From Marinactinospora thermotolerans DSM 45154 (lineage in GTDB: Bacteria > Actinomycetota > Actinomycetes > Streptosporangiales > Streptosporangiaceae): a stretch of DNA of 64,000 bases. Shown piece by piece: positions 8,779 through 18,246 of the stretch; position 1 is the first letter of the stretch, and each line of letters begins with the position of its first letter. The stretch lies in the NCBI RefSeq assembly GCF_900167435.1, contig NZ_FUWS01000001.1, positions 249,295 to 313,294 on the forward strand. The letters are read 5' to 3'. The translations under genes and the position numbers were made by a program. The notes under the pieces are model-generated. The model worked only from the letters and a program-made list of their open reading frames with translations, was not told the DNA's origin and ran no database searches.

Positions 8779-9744
8779 ATGCCGAGCACACTGCTGTTCC
8801 ACAGGGGCGCCAAGACAGTGGAGGCTCCCTCGGTCGCCGACCTGACCGCGCCTGTGGCGGACGGCTCGGTGCTGTGGATCGGGTTGGGGCCCGGCGAGAC
8901 GGAAGGGCTCGTTCCCCTCGCCCGGCGCCTGGGCCTGCCCGACGAGGCGGTCCACGACCTCCTCTCCCCGGGGCGTCGCATGCGCCTTTGGCGGCACGGC
9001 CCCGACACCGCGCTCACCGGTCACCTGCTCGTCCCCCGCGAGGACGGGACCTCCTTCGCCCGGCTGTCCCTGCTCCTGTTCGGCGATGTCCTGCTCACCC
9101 TGTGGGACGACGACCACGCGGACCCGCGTCCGTTCCTCACCGACGCGGCGGATTCCCCCCTGCTGTCGCGCTACGGCGCGGCCGCGCTGCTGCACACGCT
9201 GCTGGAGAACACCGCCGCCGGCTACCACGAGATGGCGCTGGACATCGACGAGCGGATCGACGACGTCGAGGAACTGCTGTTCGAGCGGGACCGGCCGCGC
9301 AGCACCCTGGTCCAGCAGCGCAGCTACGAACTGCGCAAACGGCTGACCCTGCTGCGCAGGGCGATGCTGCCGATCCAGCGGGCGCTGGTGGGGCTGTCCT
9401 CCTCGTCCGCGCCCGCCGCCGTGCGCGACATGGAACGGCACTACCGCGAGGTGACGCTCCAGCTCGACGCCACCAGCGATCTCATGGAGGCGTTGCGGGA
9501 GATGCTGGCCTCGCTGCTCAGCGCCGATCTGAACCTGCAGCAAAAGCAGCTCAACGTGACCATGAAGAAGCTGACGGGGTGGGCCGCCGTCATCGCGGTG
9601 CCCACCGCCGTCACGAGCTGGTACGGGATGAACGTGGCGCTGCCGGGCCAGTTCGCCCTGTGGGGGGCCTACCTCGCCAACGCCGTGCTCGTCGTCTCCG
9701 CGCTCCTCGTCTACGTCTCCTTCCGGCGCCGCGACTGGCTGTGA
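8779..9744 (+). CDS. corA: CorA-family magnesium/divalent cation channel
   Basis: Pentameric membrane channel for Mg2+ or other divalent cations. The 321-residue protein has the usual layout: a large cytoplasmic alpha/beta domain, long helices (EMALDIDERIDDVEELLFERD and the following stretch), and two transmembrane segments at the C-terminus. The defining YGMN selectivity motif is present (TSWYGMNVALPG), and the protein ends in a short basic tail. AAGGTGG lies seven bases before the ATG. It is convergent with panE, four bases away. Confidence 0.92.
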   Translation: MPSTLLFHRGAKTVEAPSVADLTAPVADGSVLWIGLGPGETEGLVPLARRLGLPDEAVHDLLSPGRRMRLWRHGPDTALTGHLLVPREDGTSFARLSLLLFGDVLLTLWDDDHADPRPFLTDAADSPLLSRYGAAALLHTLLENTAAGYHEMALDIDERIDDVEELLFERDRPRSTLVQQRSYELRKRLTLLRRAMLPIQRALVGLSSSSAPAAVRDMERHYREVTLQLDATSDLMEALREMLASLLSADLNLQQKQLNVTMKKLTGWAAVIAVPTAVTSWYGMNVALPGQFALWGAYLANAVLVVSALLVYVSFRRRDWL

Positions 9745-9748
9745 CCGG

Positions 9749-10660
9749 TCAGGCGGGGCCGACCCGTTCCAGCTCCGCCACGATGCGGGCGGTCACCGGC
9801 GTCTCCACGCCGACCTGTCGAGCGGCACGCAGCAACGCCCCGCCCAGCGCGTCGAGCTCCATCGGCCGTCCGGCCTCCCGGTCACGCAACATCGACGGCT
9901 TGGTCGCGGCCGGAACCGCGTCCATCATCCCCAGGACACCGTCGGTGTCCAACCGGATCCCGTGGCGCTCGGCGACGGCGGCGACCTCGCGGGCCACAGC
10001 GGCCAGGTCGCTACGGCGCGCCCCCCGCACCTCGCCGATCGGCTGTCCGGCATGGGTGCAGACCAGCGCGGTGGGCAGCAGGAAGTGGAACTTCGACCAC
10101 AGTGTCACGCCCTCGTCGTCGCCGATCCCGACGTCGAGGCCCAGGTCCGCCAGCAGGGCGGCCAGCCCCTCCACCCGCGCGGCGGGCACACCGGAACGGG
10201 CCAGTTCCATCGCCGCGAACGGGCTGGTCTGGCTGATCTCCCCAGGAGCGACCCGGGTCGACTCCACCCGGATGCTCGCGGCGACGACATGGGCCGCGCT
10301 CCAACGGGCGCGCAGCGACGTGACGTGTTCGATCCCATTGAGCAGGGGGACGACCAGGGCGTCGTGCACCAAGGTGGCCGGGACCCGATCCAATGCCGCG
10401 TCCAACGCCGTGGCCTTGGGGGCCACGACCAGGACGTCAGGGCGTTCCTCCAGGACGGGGACCGCTCGGATCGGGGTGGTGAAGTCGCCGAAGAGCCGGG
10501 AGCGCACCCGCAGGCCGGCCGAGGCGAGCCGGGAGGCGGTCTGTTCCTGGGCGACGACCGTGACCCGATGGCCGGCGTGAGCGAGAAGACCGGCGAGCAG
10601 ACCGCCGACACCTCCCGGGCCCAGAACAGCAAAATGTTGAGAATTTTCGATAACCGTCAC
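9749..10660 (-). CDS. panE: 2-dehydropantoate 2-reductase (ketopantoate reductase)
   Basis: NADPH-dependent reduction of ketopantoate to pantoate in pantothenate/CoA synthesis. The 303-residue protein has the nucleotide motif GPGGVG at residues 14-19, the conserved lysine block VAPKATALDAAL, and LLNGIEHV near the substrate pocket. I place the start at the GTG at 10660 because GGAAAGGAAG lies just upstream; the in-frame ATG at 10684 would bury that site. Other panE-like paralogues act on different 2-oxo acids, so pantoate synthesis is likely but not certain. Confidence 0.85.
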   Translation of the reverse strand: MTVIENSQHFAVLGPGGVGGLLAGLLAHAGHRVTVVAQEQTASRLASAGLRVRSRLFGDFTTPIRAVPVLEERPDVLVVAPKATALDAALDRVPATLVHDALVVPLLNGIEHVTSLRARWSAAHVVAASIRVESTRVAPGEISQTSPFAAMELARSGVPAARVEGLAALLADLGLDVGIGDDEGVTLWSKFHFLLPTALVCTHAGQPIGEVRGARRSDLAAVAREVAAVAERHGIRLDTDGVLGMMDAVPAATKPSMLRDREAGRPMELDALGGALLRAARQVGVETPVTARIVAELERVGPA

Positions 10661-10798
10661 GAGATCGCTTCCTTTCCTCTGCATCCAGCCACGCCACCCC
10701 TACTCCCCGCATAGGCTCGCACTACAGCTCAGCCCACCTCAACGAAGATCAGAGGCGGGCAGAGTCGTGCTGACGCGGGTGAAACGGGTGAGAAAAAG

Positions 10799-11353
10799 AT
10801 GGAAACTTCGCTGGCGACCAAGCCTCGTGGGGGCGTCTCGGGAACGCTGCGCTTCCGCTATCTGGGACCCGACGAGATCGAGGTACTGTCCGGCCTGTGG
10901 CGGGCGCTGCACGCCCACCACACGGAGATCGCCCCGCACCTGGAAGACCTCATCACCTCCGTCGACGCGGACGAGTCCTGGCGGCGACGCCGGAGCCGCT
11001 ACCTCGACTGGCTCGCCGATCCCGACACCCTAGCGGTGCTGGCCGAGCGCGACGGCGAGGAGGTCGGCTACGCGATGGTGACGCTGCGCGAGGACCGGAA
11101 GGGCTCCTGGGAACGCGGTGAGCGGGTCGCGGTCGTGCAGACGCTGTCCGTGCTCCCCGAGGCGCGGGGGACCGGCGTGGGGTCGGGGTTGCTGGAGGAG
11201 ATCCGGCGGCAGCTCGGCGCGATGGGCGTGCACGACATGGAGCTGGCCGCGATCACGACGAACTCCGACGCGATCCGCTTCTACGAGCGTGAGGGCTTCC
11301 GGCCGTTCGTGACCACACTGGTCTCCAGGATCGGCGCCGGTCCACACGACTGA
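10799..11353 (+). CDS. GNAT-family N-acetyltransferase
   Basis: A 184-residue acetyl-CoA-dependent acyltransferase. Motif A is clear (VVQTLSVLPEARGTGVG, then SGLLEEIRRQL), and motif B appears as NSDAIRFYEREGFRPF. The acceptor substrate is unknown. The ribosome site before the ATG is weak (GAGAAAAAG). Transcription is closed by the strong hairpin at 11378-11414. The gene stands alone, divergent from panE with a 138-base gap. Confidence 0.85.
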   Translation: METSLATKPRGGVSGTLRFRYLGPDEIEVLSGLWRALHAHHTEIAPHLEDLITSVDADESWRRRRSRYLDWLADPDTLAVLAERDGEEVGYAMVTLREDRKGSWERGERVAVVQTLSVLPEARGTGVGSGLLEEIRRQLGAMGVHDMELAAITTNSDAIRFYEREGFRPFVTTLVSRIGAGPHD

Positions 11354-11377
11354 GGCGCGAGACCGCCGCACGGCGTA

Positions 11378-11414
11378 GGCCCGGCCGGGAGGATGCTCCC
11401 GGCCGGGCCCTTTT
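11378..11414 (+). terminator. Rho-independent terminator after the GNAT gene
   Basis: A perfect 14-bp stem (11378-11391 with 11396-11409, loop GATG) is followed by TTTT at 11411-11414. Confidence 0.9.
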
Positions 11415-11556
11415 CATGCGCCGGCGGCCTCTACCCGGCACGGACGCGGCGTTTCACCCCGGAAAACCCGCCGCGGGGAGAAGCCCCGTCCCCACTTCCA
11501 TATGCCCCGCCCTCTCTATAACATGACAGTACATAGCTTTCTTTGCACTATTACGA

Positions 11557-12246
11557 ATGAGGATCATGTTCGCCAGCTCGTCCACGCCAGACGCCCCGCG
11601 CACCATCCCCACCCGGCGGCCCGACCGTGCCCGTCACGACCGCGCGACCGTGCACGCCATCCTGGACTCCGACTTCGTCTGCCACCTGGGCTTCGTCGCC
11701 GACGGCCGGCCGGTCGTCCTTCCCACGCTCTACGCCCGCGTGGGGGAACGCCTCTACCTGCACGGGTCCACGGGAAGCCGCCCCCTGCGGGCCGCGGGAC
11801 GCGGACTGGAGGTGTGCGTCACCGTCACCACCGTCCAAGGGATCGTGCTGGCGCGCTCGGCGATGCACCACTCCCTGAACTACCGCTCCGTGGTCGCCCA
11901 CGGGACCGCCCACCGGGTCACCGACCCGGAGGAGCTCCAGATCGCCTTCGACGCGCTGCTCGACCAGACCGTCCCCGGCCGCTCCGCCGGCTGCCGGCCG
12001 CCCAACGCCAAGGAGCGTGCCGCGACCGCCGTACTACGGCTCGACCTCGACACGGTGTCCGCCAAGATCCGCGAGGGCGGCGTGAACGACGACCCCGCCG
12101 ACGCCGACCTGCCGCACTGGGCCGGCGTCGTCCCCGTGTGGCGCGCCATCGGCTCCGCGGTCCCCGACCCCGCCCTCCCCCACGGCACTCCCCTGCCCGA
12201 CCACCTACGGCGTTTCGTCGAGGACGGCGGGCAACGCCCCCGGTGA
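11557..12246 (+). CDS. Pyridoxamine 5'-phosphate oxidase-like flavin-binding protein
   Basis: A 229-residue split-barrel protein of the PNPOx-like group that binds FMN or F420. The barrel is recognisable in AILDSDFVCHLGFVADG, RPVVLPTLYARVGERLYLHG, and VCVTVTTVQGIVLARSAMHHS. This set includes uncharacterised oxidoreductases rather than true PdxH, so no vitamin B6 role is assigned. The upstream 55 bases are unusually AT-rich and contain TATAAC at 11517-11522, a likely -10 element. Two ATG codons (11557 and 11566) are possible starts. Confidence 0.75.
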   Translation: MRIMFASSSTPDAPRTIPTRRPDRARHDRATVHAILDSDFVCHLGFVADGRPVVLPTLYARVGERLYLHGSTGSRPLRAAGRGLEVCVTVTTVQGIVLARSAMHHSLNYRSVVAHGTAHRVTDPEELQIAFDALLDQTVPGRSAGCRPPNAKERAATAVLRLDLDTVSAKIREGGVNDDPADADLPHWAGVVPVWRAIGSAVPDPALPHGTPLPDHLRRFVEDGGQRPR

Positions 12247-12291
12247 CGGAGACCGCCCCGGTCCCCCGTGGGGAGCGCTACCCTCATCGGC

Positions 12292-13515
12292 GTGGCTGGC
12301 TCCGATGCGAACACCTGCAACTTTCCCGGCTGTGACCGTCCGGTCCCACGCGGATCGGCTCCCGGCCGTCCGCCGGAGTACTGCGACCTGCCCGAGCACA
12401 CACGTTGGCGTGCCTGGCGGGAGCGCCAGCGGCTCCAGCAGGAGGCCCAGGCCGCCCAAGAGGAGCAGGCGAGCCGACACGACGACGAAGAGAGGGCTGA
12501 CCACGCCCCCTCCACGAGCCGTGACACCCCCCAGGGCCCGGTGACCACCGCCCGTCCCTCCGGTGACTCCACCCCGGTGACCACCGCGCGGCTGCGCGCC
12601 GACGAACTGCTGGTCCGCTTCGCCGTGCAGTCCGAACAGCTCGCCGCCACCCTGACCGCCGCGGCCCGGACCTTCGCGGAGATGAGCGATCCGGCCAACG
12701 CCGAAGCCCAGGTGGAGGCGGCCCGGGTGGACGCGGCCCGCCGCATCGCCGAGGCGGACGCGGCCCGCCTGGAGGCCGAGAACCTGCGCCGCGCGGCCGA
12801 GCAGGCCCGCCGCGCCGCCGAGGAGTCGGCCTCCTCCGCGATCTCCGCCGCGGGGTCGGCCGAGCGCATGGCGGATGAGGCCCTCTCGACCCGCGACACC
12901 GCGGTGGCGGAACGCGACACGGCGCTGGCCGCCGCGGAGCGGGCACGTCGGGAACGCGACGACGCGCTCGCCGAACGCGATACCACCGCGCGTGAGGCCG
13001 CCCGGCGGATCCAGGCCGCCGAGGAGGAGGCGACCCGACGGCTGGCCGAGGAGCGGAAACGCGCCACCGACGAGCTCGCGCAGATCAAAGCCGAGGCCGC
13101 GGCCGAACAGGGGCGTCTGGAGGAACGCCTGGCAGAGGAGACGCGCGCCCGCGACGAGGCGTCCCGCCGGGCCGACCGGGCCGAGTTCGCGGCCGAGCGC
13201 GCCGAAGCCGCGGCGGCCGGACTACGAGCCGAGCGCGATCGGCTCTCCGCCGACCTGGAACGGGTCCGCCGCGCCGCGCAGGAGGAGGGCGACCGTCTCC
13301 GCGGCGAGGCCGAGGAACGCTCCAGGTCGGCCGCCGCGACCCTCGCCGAGGTCAAGGAGGCCGCCGCCCAGCGGCTGGCCGCGGTCGAGGACGCCCGCGC
13401 CCAGGCCATCCGCCGCGCCGAACGGGCCGAGGCCCAGTTGGACGACGCGCTGGCCGAGCTCAAGCGGCTGCGCGCGGCGGCCGCCGCGGCGCCGCCTCCG
13501 GCGGCTCCCGAGTAG
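12292..13515 (+). CDS. N-terminal zinc-motif plus long coiled-coil protein
   Basis: About 407 residues. The N-terminus has a Cys/His motif (CNFPGC, then about 17 residues to YCDLPEHTRWRAWRERQ) that resembles a small zinc site seen in several actinobacterial proteins. Residues about 90-395 are almost wholly A, E and R with heptad repeats and make a long coiled coil, and the tail is Ala/Pro. No enzyme motif is present. Such layout fits a DNA-associated, septal or cytoskeletal scaffold, but I do not recognise the gene. The start is uncertain: GTG at 12292 follows TACCCT at a leaderless distance, and an in-frame GTG lies at 12268. The FUSC gene follows 73 bases later. Confidence 0.7.
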   Translation: MAGSDANTCNFPGCDRPVPRGSAPGRPPEYCDLPEHTRWRAWRERQRLQQEAQAAQEEQASRHDDEERADHAPSTSRDTPQGPVTTARPSGDSTPVTTARLRADELLVRFAVQSEQLAATLTAAARTFAEMSDPANAEAQVEAARVDAARRIAEADAARLEAENLRRAAEQARRAAEESASSAISAAGSAERMADEALSTRDTAVAERDTALAAAERARRERDDALAERDTTAREAARRIQAAEEEATRRLAEERKRATDELAQIKAEAAAEQGRLEERLAEETRARDEASRRADRAEFAAERAEAAAAGLRAERDRLSADLERVRRAAQEEGDRLRGEAEERSRSAAATLAEVKEAAAQRLAAVEDARAQAIRRAERAEAQLDDALAELKRLRAAAAAAPPPAAPE

Positions 13516-13588
13516 GCCGGTCCCCTCCCTCGCCTCCGGACGCCTCCCGCCGTCCTCCCGATGATCGTCTCCTCCTAACATTGGGGCT

Positions 13589-15697
13589 GTGCGCGATCAG
13601 GGGGCGAGCAGCAGCGGTGACGGACCCGATCCGGCCGAGGCCGAATGGCGGCCACCGGCGCGGATCCGGCCGAAGGTGGGCGAACGCCCACGGCAACGGG
13701 TCGACGTCAAGGCGCTGTTCGGACTCGCCTCGGGGGGCTGGGCCTGGACCACCGCGGCCAAGGCCACCATCGCGATGGGGTCGTCGTTCGCGCTGTCCGC
13801 CTATCTGTTCGGCCCGCAGGTCGGCGCCCTGGCGGCGCTGGGGTCCATGACGGTGCTGTACGAGAAGAAGACCCCCTACGTGCATCGCGCGATCGCCCTG
13901 GCGCTTGTCGGTCTGGGCTTCGTGACCAGCGTGGCGCTGGGCTCGCTCGCCTCGGTGAGCCCGTGGAGCGCCGCGGTGGTGATCGGGCTCGTGGCGGGCA
14001 CCGCCACGTGGATCTGCCAGGCGTTGCGCGTCGACAAGCCCGGCGCCCTCTTCTTCGCCCTGGTCTGCGCCATCTCCACCATCGCGCCGGGCGGGTTCGC
14101 CACGGTGCCGCTGCACACGGGCGTGGCCGCGATCGGCGCCGCCATCGGCTGGGTCGTGTCGATGGCGGGAGCCCCCTTCCGCGGCCGGCATCCGGAGCAC
14201 CGGGCCGTCGCCGACGCCTTCCGGCAGCTCGCCGCCCTGCTGCGGGCCATCGGCACACCGCGCCTGGACCACGTCCAACACGACGCCTCCCTGGCCGTGT
14301 CCACCGCCTGGCGGCTGGTGCTGCTCGCCCAGACGCGCGGCTACCGCGACACCCCGACGGCCGCCCGGCTGCGGGCTCTGCTGCGCTGGGTCTCCGACAT
14401 CCACCTGGCCGCCACCGACGTGTCGATGGCGCGCACCGAGCCGCTGCCCGACAAGGTCGCCGAGTTCGCGGACCGTCTGGCCCAGGCCGTGGGCAGACCG
14501 GAACTGTGCCCCGCTCCGGAGGAGCTGGACGAGGTGCGGCGGGGACTGCGGCCCCGCTCGCTGGAGTCACGGCTGTACGGGAGCCTGGCCCGGGCCGCCC
14601 AGACCGCGCGCAAGAGCGAGCACGAGATCGAGGGACGCGGGACAGAACTGTACGACACCCGCTATCCACCGATGCTGGACTCGCTGCGTTTCGGGCTGAG
14701 CCGGGAGTCTCTGATCCGGCCCACCGCGCTGCGCATGGGCATCACGGTGACCGCCGCGGGCCTGGTCGGCATCCTGCTGGGCTTCGACCGCTTCTACTGG
14801 ATCTCCATCACCACCACGGCCGTGTTGCAGGGCGGCAACGTGGTCCTGACCGTCAACCGCTCCACGCAACGGGCGCTGGGCACGGTGATCGGCGTGTTCA
14901 TCGGTGTGGGGCTGCTCTACCTCCACCCGCCCCTTCCCGCCGTGATCGTGCTGGCGGCGGTGTTCCAGGGGCTGACCCAGCTCGTGGTGGGCCGCAACTT
15001 CTTCTACGCCAGCATCCTCATGACCCCCATGGCGCTGCTGCTCGCCCACACCGCCGCCCCCTACCCGCTGGACGAACTCGCCCAGTCGCGGGTCATGGAC
15101 ACGATCGTGGGCTCGGTGGCGGGCATGCTCGGCGCGCTGTTGCTGTGGCGCAAGGCGGCGGCCTCGCGGCTGCCCCAGACGATCGTGGACGTGCTCGACG
15201 ACGCGCGCACGGTCGTCACCGAGGTGCTCGACCCCGATGTCGAGATCAGCCCGGAACGCCGCTACCGGCTCCGCCGCGACCTGCGCGCCGACCTGTTGAG
15301 CCTGCGCGGCGTCTACGACAGCGCCGTCGGCGACGTGCCGCGGGCCAAGACGACCCAGCCGCTGTGGCCGGTCGTGGTGGCCACGCAGCGCACCGGCTAC
15401 CTGGCGCTGGCCGCGCTGGCGCTGGACAACCCGCCACCCGCGTCGCAGATCACCATCCAACGCCTCGACCTGGCCTTCCGGGAGCTGAGCGCGGCGATGC
15501 GGGAGCGCCGGGCGCCCCGGCTGGGGGCGCTGCCCCGGCTGGTGGACTATCCGCGGATCAACATGGAGCTGCGCGCCCTGTCGTCGTCGATGCGCACGGC
15601 GGTGGCCGAAGAGGACCGCGCGGAGTCGCTGCTGCGGGAGCGCCGGGCGCGGCGCGAGTCGCACCGCGCCCGGGAGGAGGCCGACGCCGACCTGTGA
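13589..15697 (+). CDS. FUSC-family membrane protein (aromatic acid exporter-like)
   Basis: A 702-residue inner-membrane protein with two blocks of about six hydrophobic helices (about residues 55-185 and 385-500), each followed by a long helical cytoplasmic region. This duplicated pattern is that of the fusaric acid resistance/AaeB-like FUSC family, which is thought to export aromatic or other organic acids. The second block has RPTALRMGITVTAAGLVGILLG, then the conserved WISITTTAVLQGG. The GTG at 13589 has only a weak ribosome site. No membrane-fusion or outer-membrane partner is expected in this Gram-positive setting. Confidence 0.83.
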   Translation: MRDQGASSSGDGPDPAEAEWRPPARIRPKVGERPRQRVDVKALFGLASGGWAWTTAAKATIAMGSSFALSAYLFGPQVGALAALGSMTVLYEKKTPYVHRAIALALVGLGFVTSVALGSLASVSPWSAAVVIGLVAGTATWICQALRVDKPGALFFALVCAISTIAPGGFATVPLHTGVAAIGAAIGWVVSMAGAPFRGRHPEHRAVADAFRQLAALLRAIGTPRLDHVQHDASLAVSTAWRLVLLAQTRGYRDTPTAARLRALLRWVSDIHLAATDVSMARTEPLPDKVAEFADRLAQAVGRPELCPAPEELDEVRRGLRPRSLESRLYGSLARAAQTARKSEHEIEGRGTELYDTRYPPMLDSLRFGLSRESLIRPTALRMGITVTAAGLVGILLGFDRFYWISITTTAVLQGGNVVLTVNRSTQRALGTVIGVFIGVGLLYLHPPLPAVIVLAAVFQGLTQLVVGRNFFYASILMTPMALLLAHTAAPYPLDELAQSRVMDTIVGSVAGMLGALLLWRKAAASRLPQTIVDVLDDARTVVTEVLDPDVEISPERRYRLRRDLRADLLSLRGVYDSAVGDVPRAKTTQPLWPVVVATQRTGYLALAALALDNPPPASQITIQRLDLAFRELSAAMRERRAPRLGALPRLVDYPRINMELRALSSSMRTAVAEEDRAESLLRERRARRESHRAREEADADL

Positions 15698-15714
15698 GGC
15701 GGCGCGGCCGGGGT

Positions 15715-16380
15715 TCAGTCCCCGACGATCGCGAAGGCGCGGACGGGGAAGGTCCCCATCCCACGGACCTTCACCGGGACGGCGAAGAACCGGAAGCCCG
15801 CGGAGGGCAGCCGGTCGAGCACGCACAGGTGCTCCACGACGGGGATCCCCGCGGCGAGCAGCGTCGAGTGGGCCGGTCGCGCCCCCTTGCTCTCGGATGA
15901 GGTGTCGTCGATGTTGACCGAGTCGATGCCCACCAGCGCGGCTCCGGCCTCGACCAATGCCTTGGCCCCCTGTTCGGTGAGGTGGGGGTGCTCGGGCGCG
16001 CCATAGCGCTCGGTGCGCCAGTGGCGGTCCCAGCCCGTGCGGATCAGCACGGCCCGCCCCTCCACGGCCACACCCTCGAACGTCTCGGGGCCGATGGCGC
16101 GGTCGGCGGCGTCGACCACGACCCCGTCGAGATCGGCGACCTTCTCCAGGTCGAGGTCGGCCAGGTCCGAACCGTCACGGTAGCGGTGGGCCGGGGTGTC
16201 GAGATAGGTCCCGGTGTTGGCGACCATGGAGATACGCCCGATCCGGAACTCCGTCCCCGGGGCGTAGTCGTGCCGGGAGTCGTCAAAGGACAGGTGGTCC
16301 TCGATGACCGGTCCGGGCAGGCCCGGATAGGTGATCATGTCGGCAACGATCTGGTGGCTCACGTCGATCAGCTGCGTCAC
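15715..16380 (-). CDS. Cyclase-family metal-dependent hydrolase (kynurenine-formamidase-like)
   Basis: A 221-residue member of the cyclase family, which includes kynurenine formamidase KynB and isatin hydrolase. The family metal motif HxGTHxDxPxH appears as NTGTYLDTPAH at residues 55-65: the first histidine is Asn and the second is Tyr, while the last His and Asp are kept. GVDSVNIDD-like and SKGARPAHSTLL segments follow as in the family. The GTG at 16380 has GAGGCGG upstream. The changed ligands mean metal binding or substrate may differ from KynB. It is convergent with the FUSC gene, 17 bases apart. Confidence 0.78.
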   Translation of the reverse strand: MTQLIDVSHQIVADMITYPGLPGPVIEDHLSFDDSRHDYAPGTEFRIGRISMVANTGTYLDTPAHRYRDGSDLADLDLEKVADLDGVVVDAADRAIGPETFEGVAVEGRAVLIRTGWDRHWRTERYGAPEHPHLTEQGAKALVEAGAALVGIDSVNIDDTSSESKGARPAHSTLLAAGIPVVEHLCVLDRLPSAGFRFFAVPVKVRGMGTFPVRAFAIVGD

Positions 16381-16629
16381 TGTTTTCCGCCTCGTCTCCA
16401 GCTCTCGCGTTCCGACGGCCCCGTGGCGGGACCCGCCGCGTGCGGGCGACCTCGGTGGAGCCGTCCTCTCCCCGGAAAGGTCTAGACCAACTCTAGCGCG
16501 CCGCTCCCTTCCGGGCGCGCTGTTGCGGCATCGGTATCGTCGGGCGCGTCCTGGTGTTATGCGGCGCCGCTAGAGTCGGCGGTGTCGGCCGGCAGGTGCC
16601 GGCGGGTTCTATCGAGGAGAGGTTCCACG

Positions 16630-17328
16630 GTGTCGTTGTACGGGGTCGCCAAGTCGGTCATCGCACCCGTGACGCGGGCGCTGTGGCGGCCGCGGGTGGA
16701 GGGCCTGCACCACGTTCCCGCGCACGGTCCCGTCATCATCGCCGCCAACCACCTGTCCAACATCGATCCGTTGTTCCTCGGCGTGGTCGTACCGCGCCCG
16801 CTCATCTTCATCGCCAAGCAGGAGCTGTTCGCCGAGGGCAACATCGCGCAGCGGACCTTCACCCGGGCCTTGCGGGCGATCGGACAGGTGTCGGTCGACC
16901 GCCGTCCGGGTCAGAGTTCCCAGGAGGCGATGGAGACCAGCCTGGCGGTACTCGCCGAAAGCCGGGCGTTCGGCATCTTCCCCGAGGGGACCCGCTCACC
17001 GGACGGACGGCTCTACCGCGGCCAGACCGGATTGGCCTGGCTCGCGCTGAAGTCGGGGGCCCCGGTGGTGCCGGCGGCCCTGGACGGCACCTCGCGCATC
17101 CTCCCGGCCGGGCGCAAGGTCCCCTCTTTCCACCACATCGGCGTGCGGTTCGGCCCGGCGGTCGACCTGTCCCCCTGGGCCGGAGGCGCCGAACGGGCAC
17201 GCGCCCGGCGCGAGGCCACCGACGCGATCATGGCGGCCATCCAGCGCCTGTCCGGCCAGGAGCAGGTTCCCCGGTTCGCCTCCTCGGTAAAGGCCGAACT
17301 GGGCCGGGGACACGATCGCGCGGCCTGA
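16630..17328 (+). CDS. plsC: 1-acyl-sn-glycerol-3-phosphate acyltransferase (PlsC family)
   Basis: Transfers an acyl chain to lysophosphatidic acid at the membrane face, giving phosphatidic acid. The catalytic NHxxxxD motif is N40-H41 to D46 (NHLSNID), and the acceptor-binding block FPEGTRSPDG is present. The protein is 232 residues, within the usual range. I set the start at the GTG at 16630 because AGGAGAGG lies about ten bases upstream. Actinobacteria carry several PlsC paralogues, so the preferred acceptor is not certain. Confidence 0.88.
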   Translation: MSLYGVAKSVIAPVTRALWRPRVEGLHHVPAHGPVIIAANHLSNIDPLFLGVVVPRPLIFIAKQELFAEGNIAQRTFTRALRAIGQVSVDRRPGQSSQEAMETSLAVLAESRAFGIFPEGTRSPDGRLYRGQTGLAWLALKSGAPVVPAALDGTSRILPAGRKVPSFHHIGVRFGPAVDLSPWAGGAERARARREATDAIMAAIQRLSGQEQVPRFASSVKAELGRGHDRAA

Positions 17329-17520
17329 GGCGCGCTCGTTCCGCCGGAAGCACGTGGCGTCCTTGTGCCCACTGTTTCGGTGTTCCTGCCCACGCAGGGT
17401 GACGACCCGGTCTAAAATCTTCCCAAGACCGGTCCCCTCACAATCCGGTCCTCCCTGACGGGGCCGCCTCCAGCGGTCCGACGTCAGTAGTGGACTGCTC
17501 GCGTGTGGAGGTCAGGAGCG

Positions 17521-18084
17521 GTGAAACGGCTGAGCCGGGTGTGTTTTCCGGTCTTTCCCGAGGACGGCGTCCTCCGTCTGCATGGACCGGGTCCGCGCCC
17601 ACGCGCCGGCGTCGCTCCCCGCCTGCCGGGAGCCCTGCTCGTCCACGACTCCGACCACCTGGAACTCAGCACGCTCCAGGGCAGGGTCGAGGTCACCGTC
17701 ACGCTGGAGGAGTGGGACGGCGCTCCCGTACCCGGGGATCCGGGGGCGGACGAGGGGCACTGGGAGGAGGCCGCCGCCACGACGGTGTTCCTGCGCGGAT
17801 ACGTCGGGGTGGGCTGCGACGTCTCGGGGCGGGCGCTGGGCGCCTGGCTCTCGGGGGGCAGCAGGCGCTATCACGCCGACATCCGGGCCCGGCGCCGGCA
17901 CGCCGTGGCCGAACGCTATGATCGGCTGCTCCGTCTCTACCGGGACCCGCAGTGCGCCGAGTTCCGGCTCGCGGAGGACGGGCTGCGCGGCCAGGAGGAG
18001 TTCCTGGTCCGGCTGTGGCCCGCCGTTGAGGCGCCTTCCTCCGTCGAACACGGGGTGAGGTACCCCACAGCGGTTTCGGGCTGA
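17521..18084 (+). CDS. Conserved-looking hypothetical protein
   Basis: A 187-residue protein I do not recognise. The GTG at 17521 has GGAGG nine bases upstream, and third positions are strongly G/C, so it is probably translated. The first 90 residues look beta-rich (VLRLHGPG, LLVHDSDHLELSTLQGRVEVTVTLEEW). The second half is helical and arginine-rich (SRRYHADIRARRRHAVAERYDRLLRLY). There is no signal peptide or membrane segment. It lies alone between plsC and the iron-box region of fprA. Confidence 0.6.
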   Translation: MKRLSRVCFPVFPEDGVLRLHGPGPRPRAGVAPRLPGALLVHDSDHLELSTLQGRVEVTVTLEEWDGAPVPGDPGADEGHWEEAAATTVFLRGYVGVGCDVSGRALGAWLSGGSRRYHADIRARRRHAVAERYDRLLRLYRDPQCAEFRLAEDGLRGQEEFLVRLWPAVEAPSSVEHGVRYPTAVSG

Positions 18085-18246
18085 GAATCCACTCTTTCGC
18101 GTGTTGCCATCGAATGACGGCCGTTCCCCCGGCGCTGACGTGCGCGAATCCTCGGCACCGGGGAAGCCGCGCCCCGGACGCCCGTTGAAAGACGGGGTTG
18201 TCTATTTTTGGGGTTGGTTTAGTAGGCATAACCCTCGTCCTGTAGA

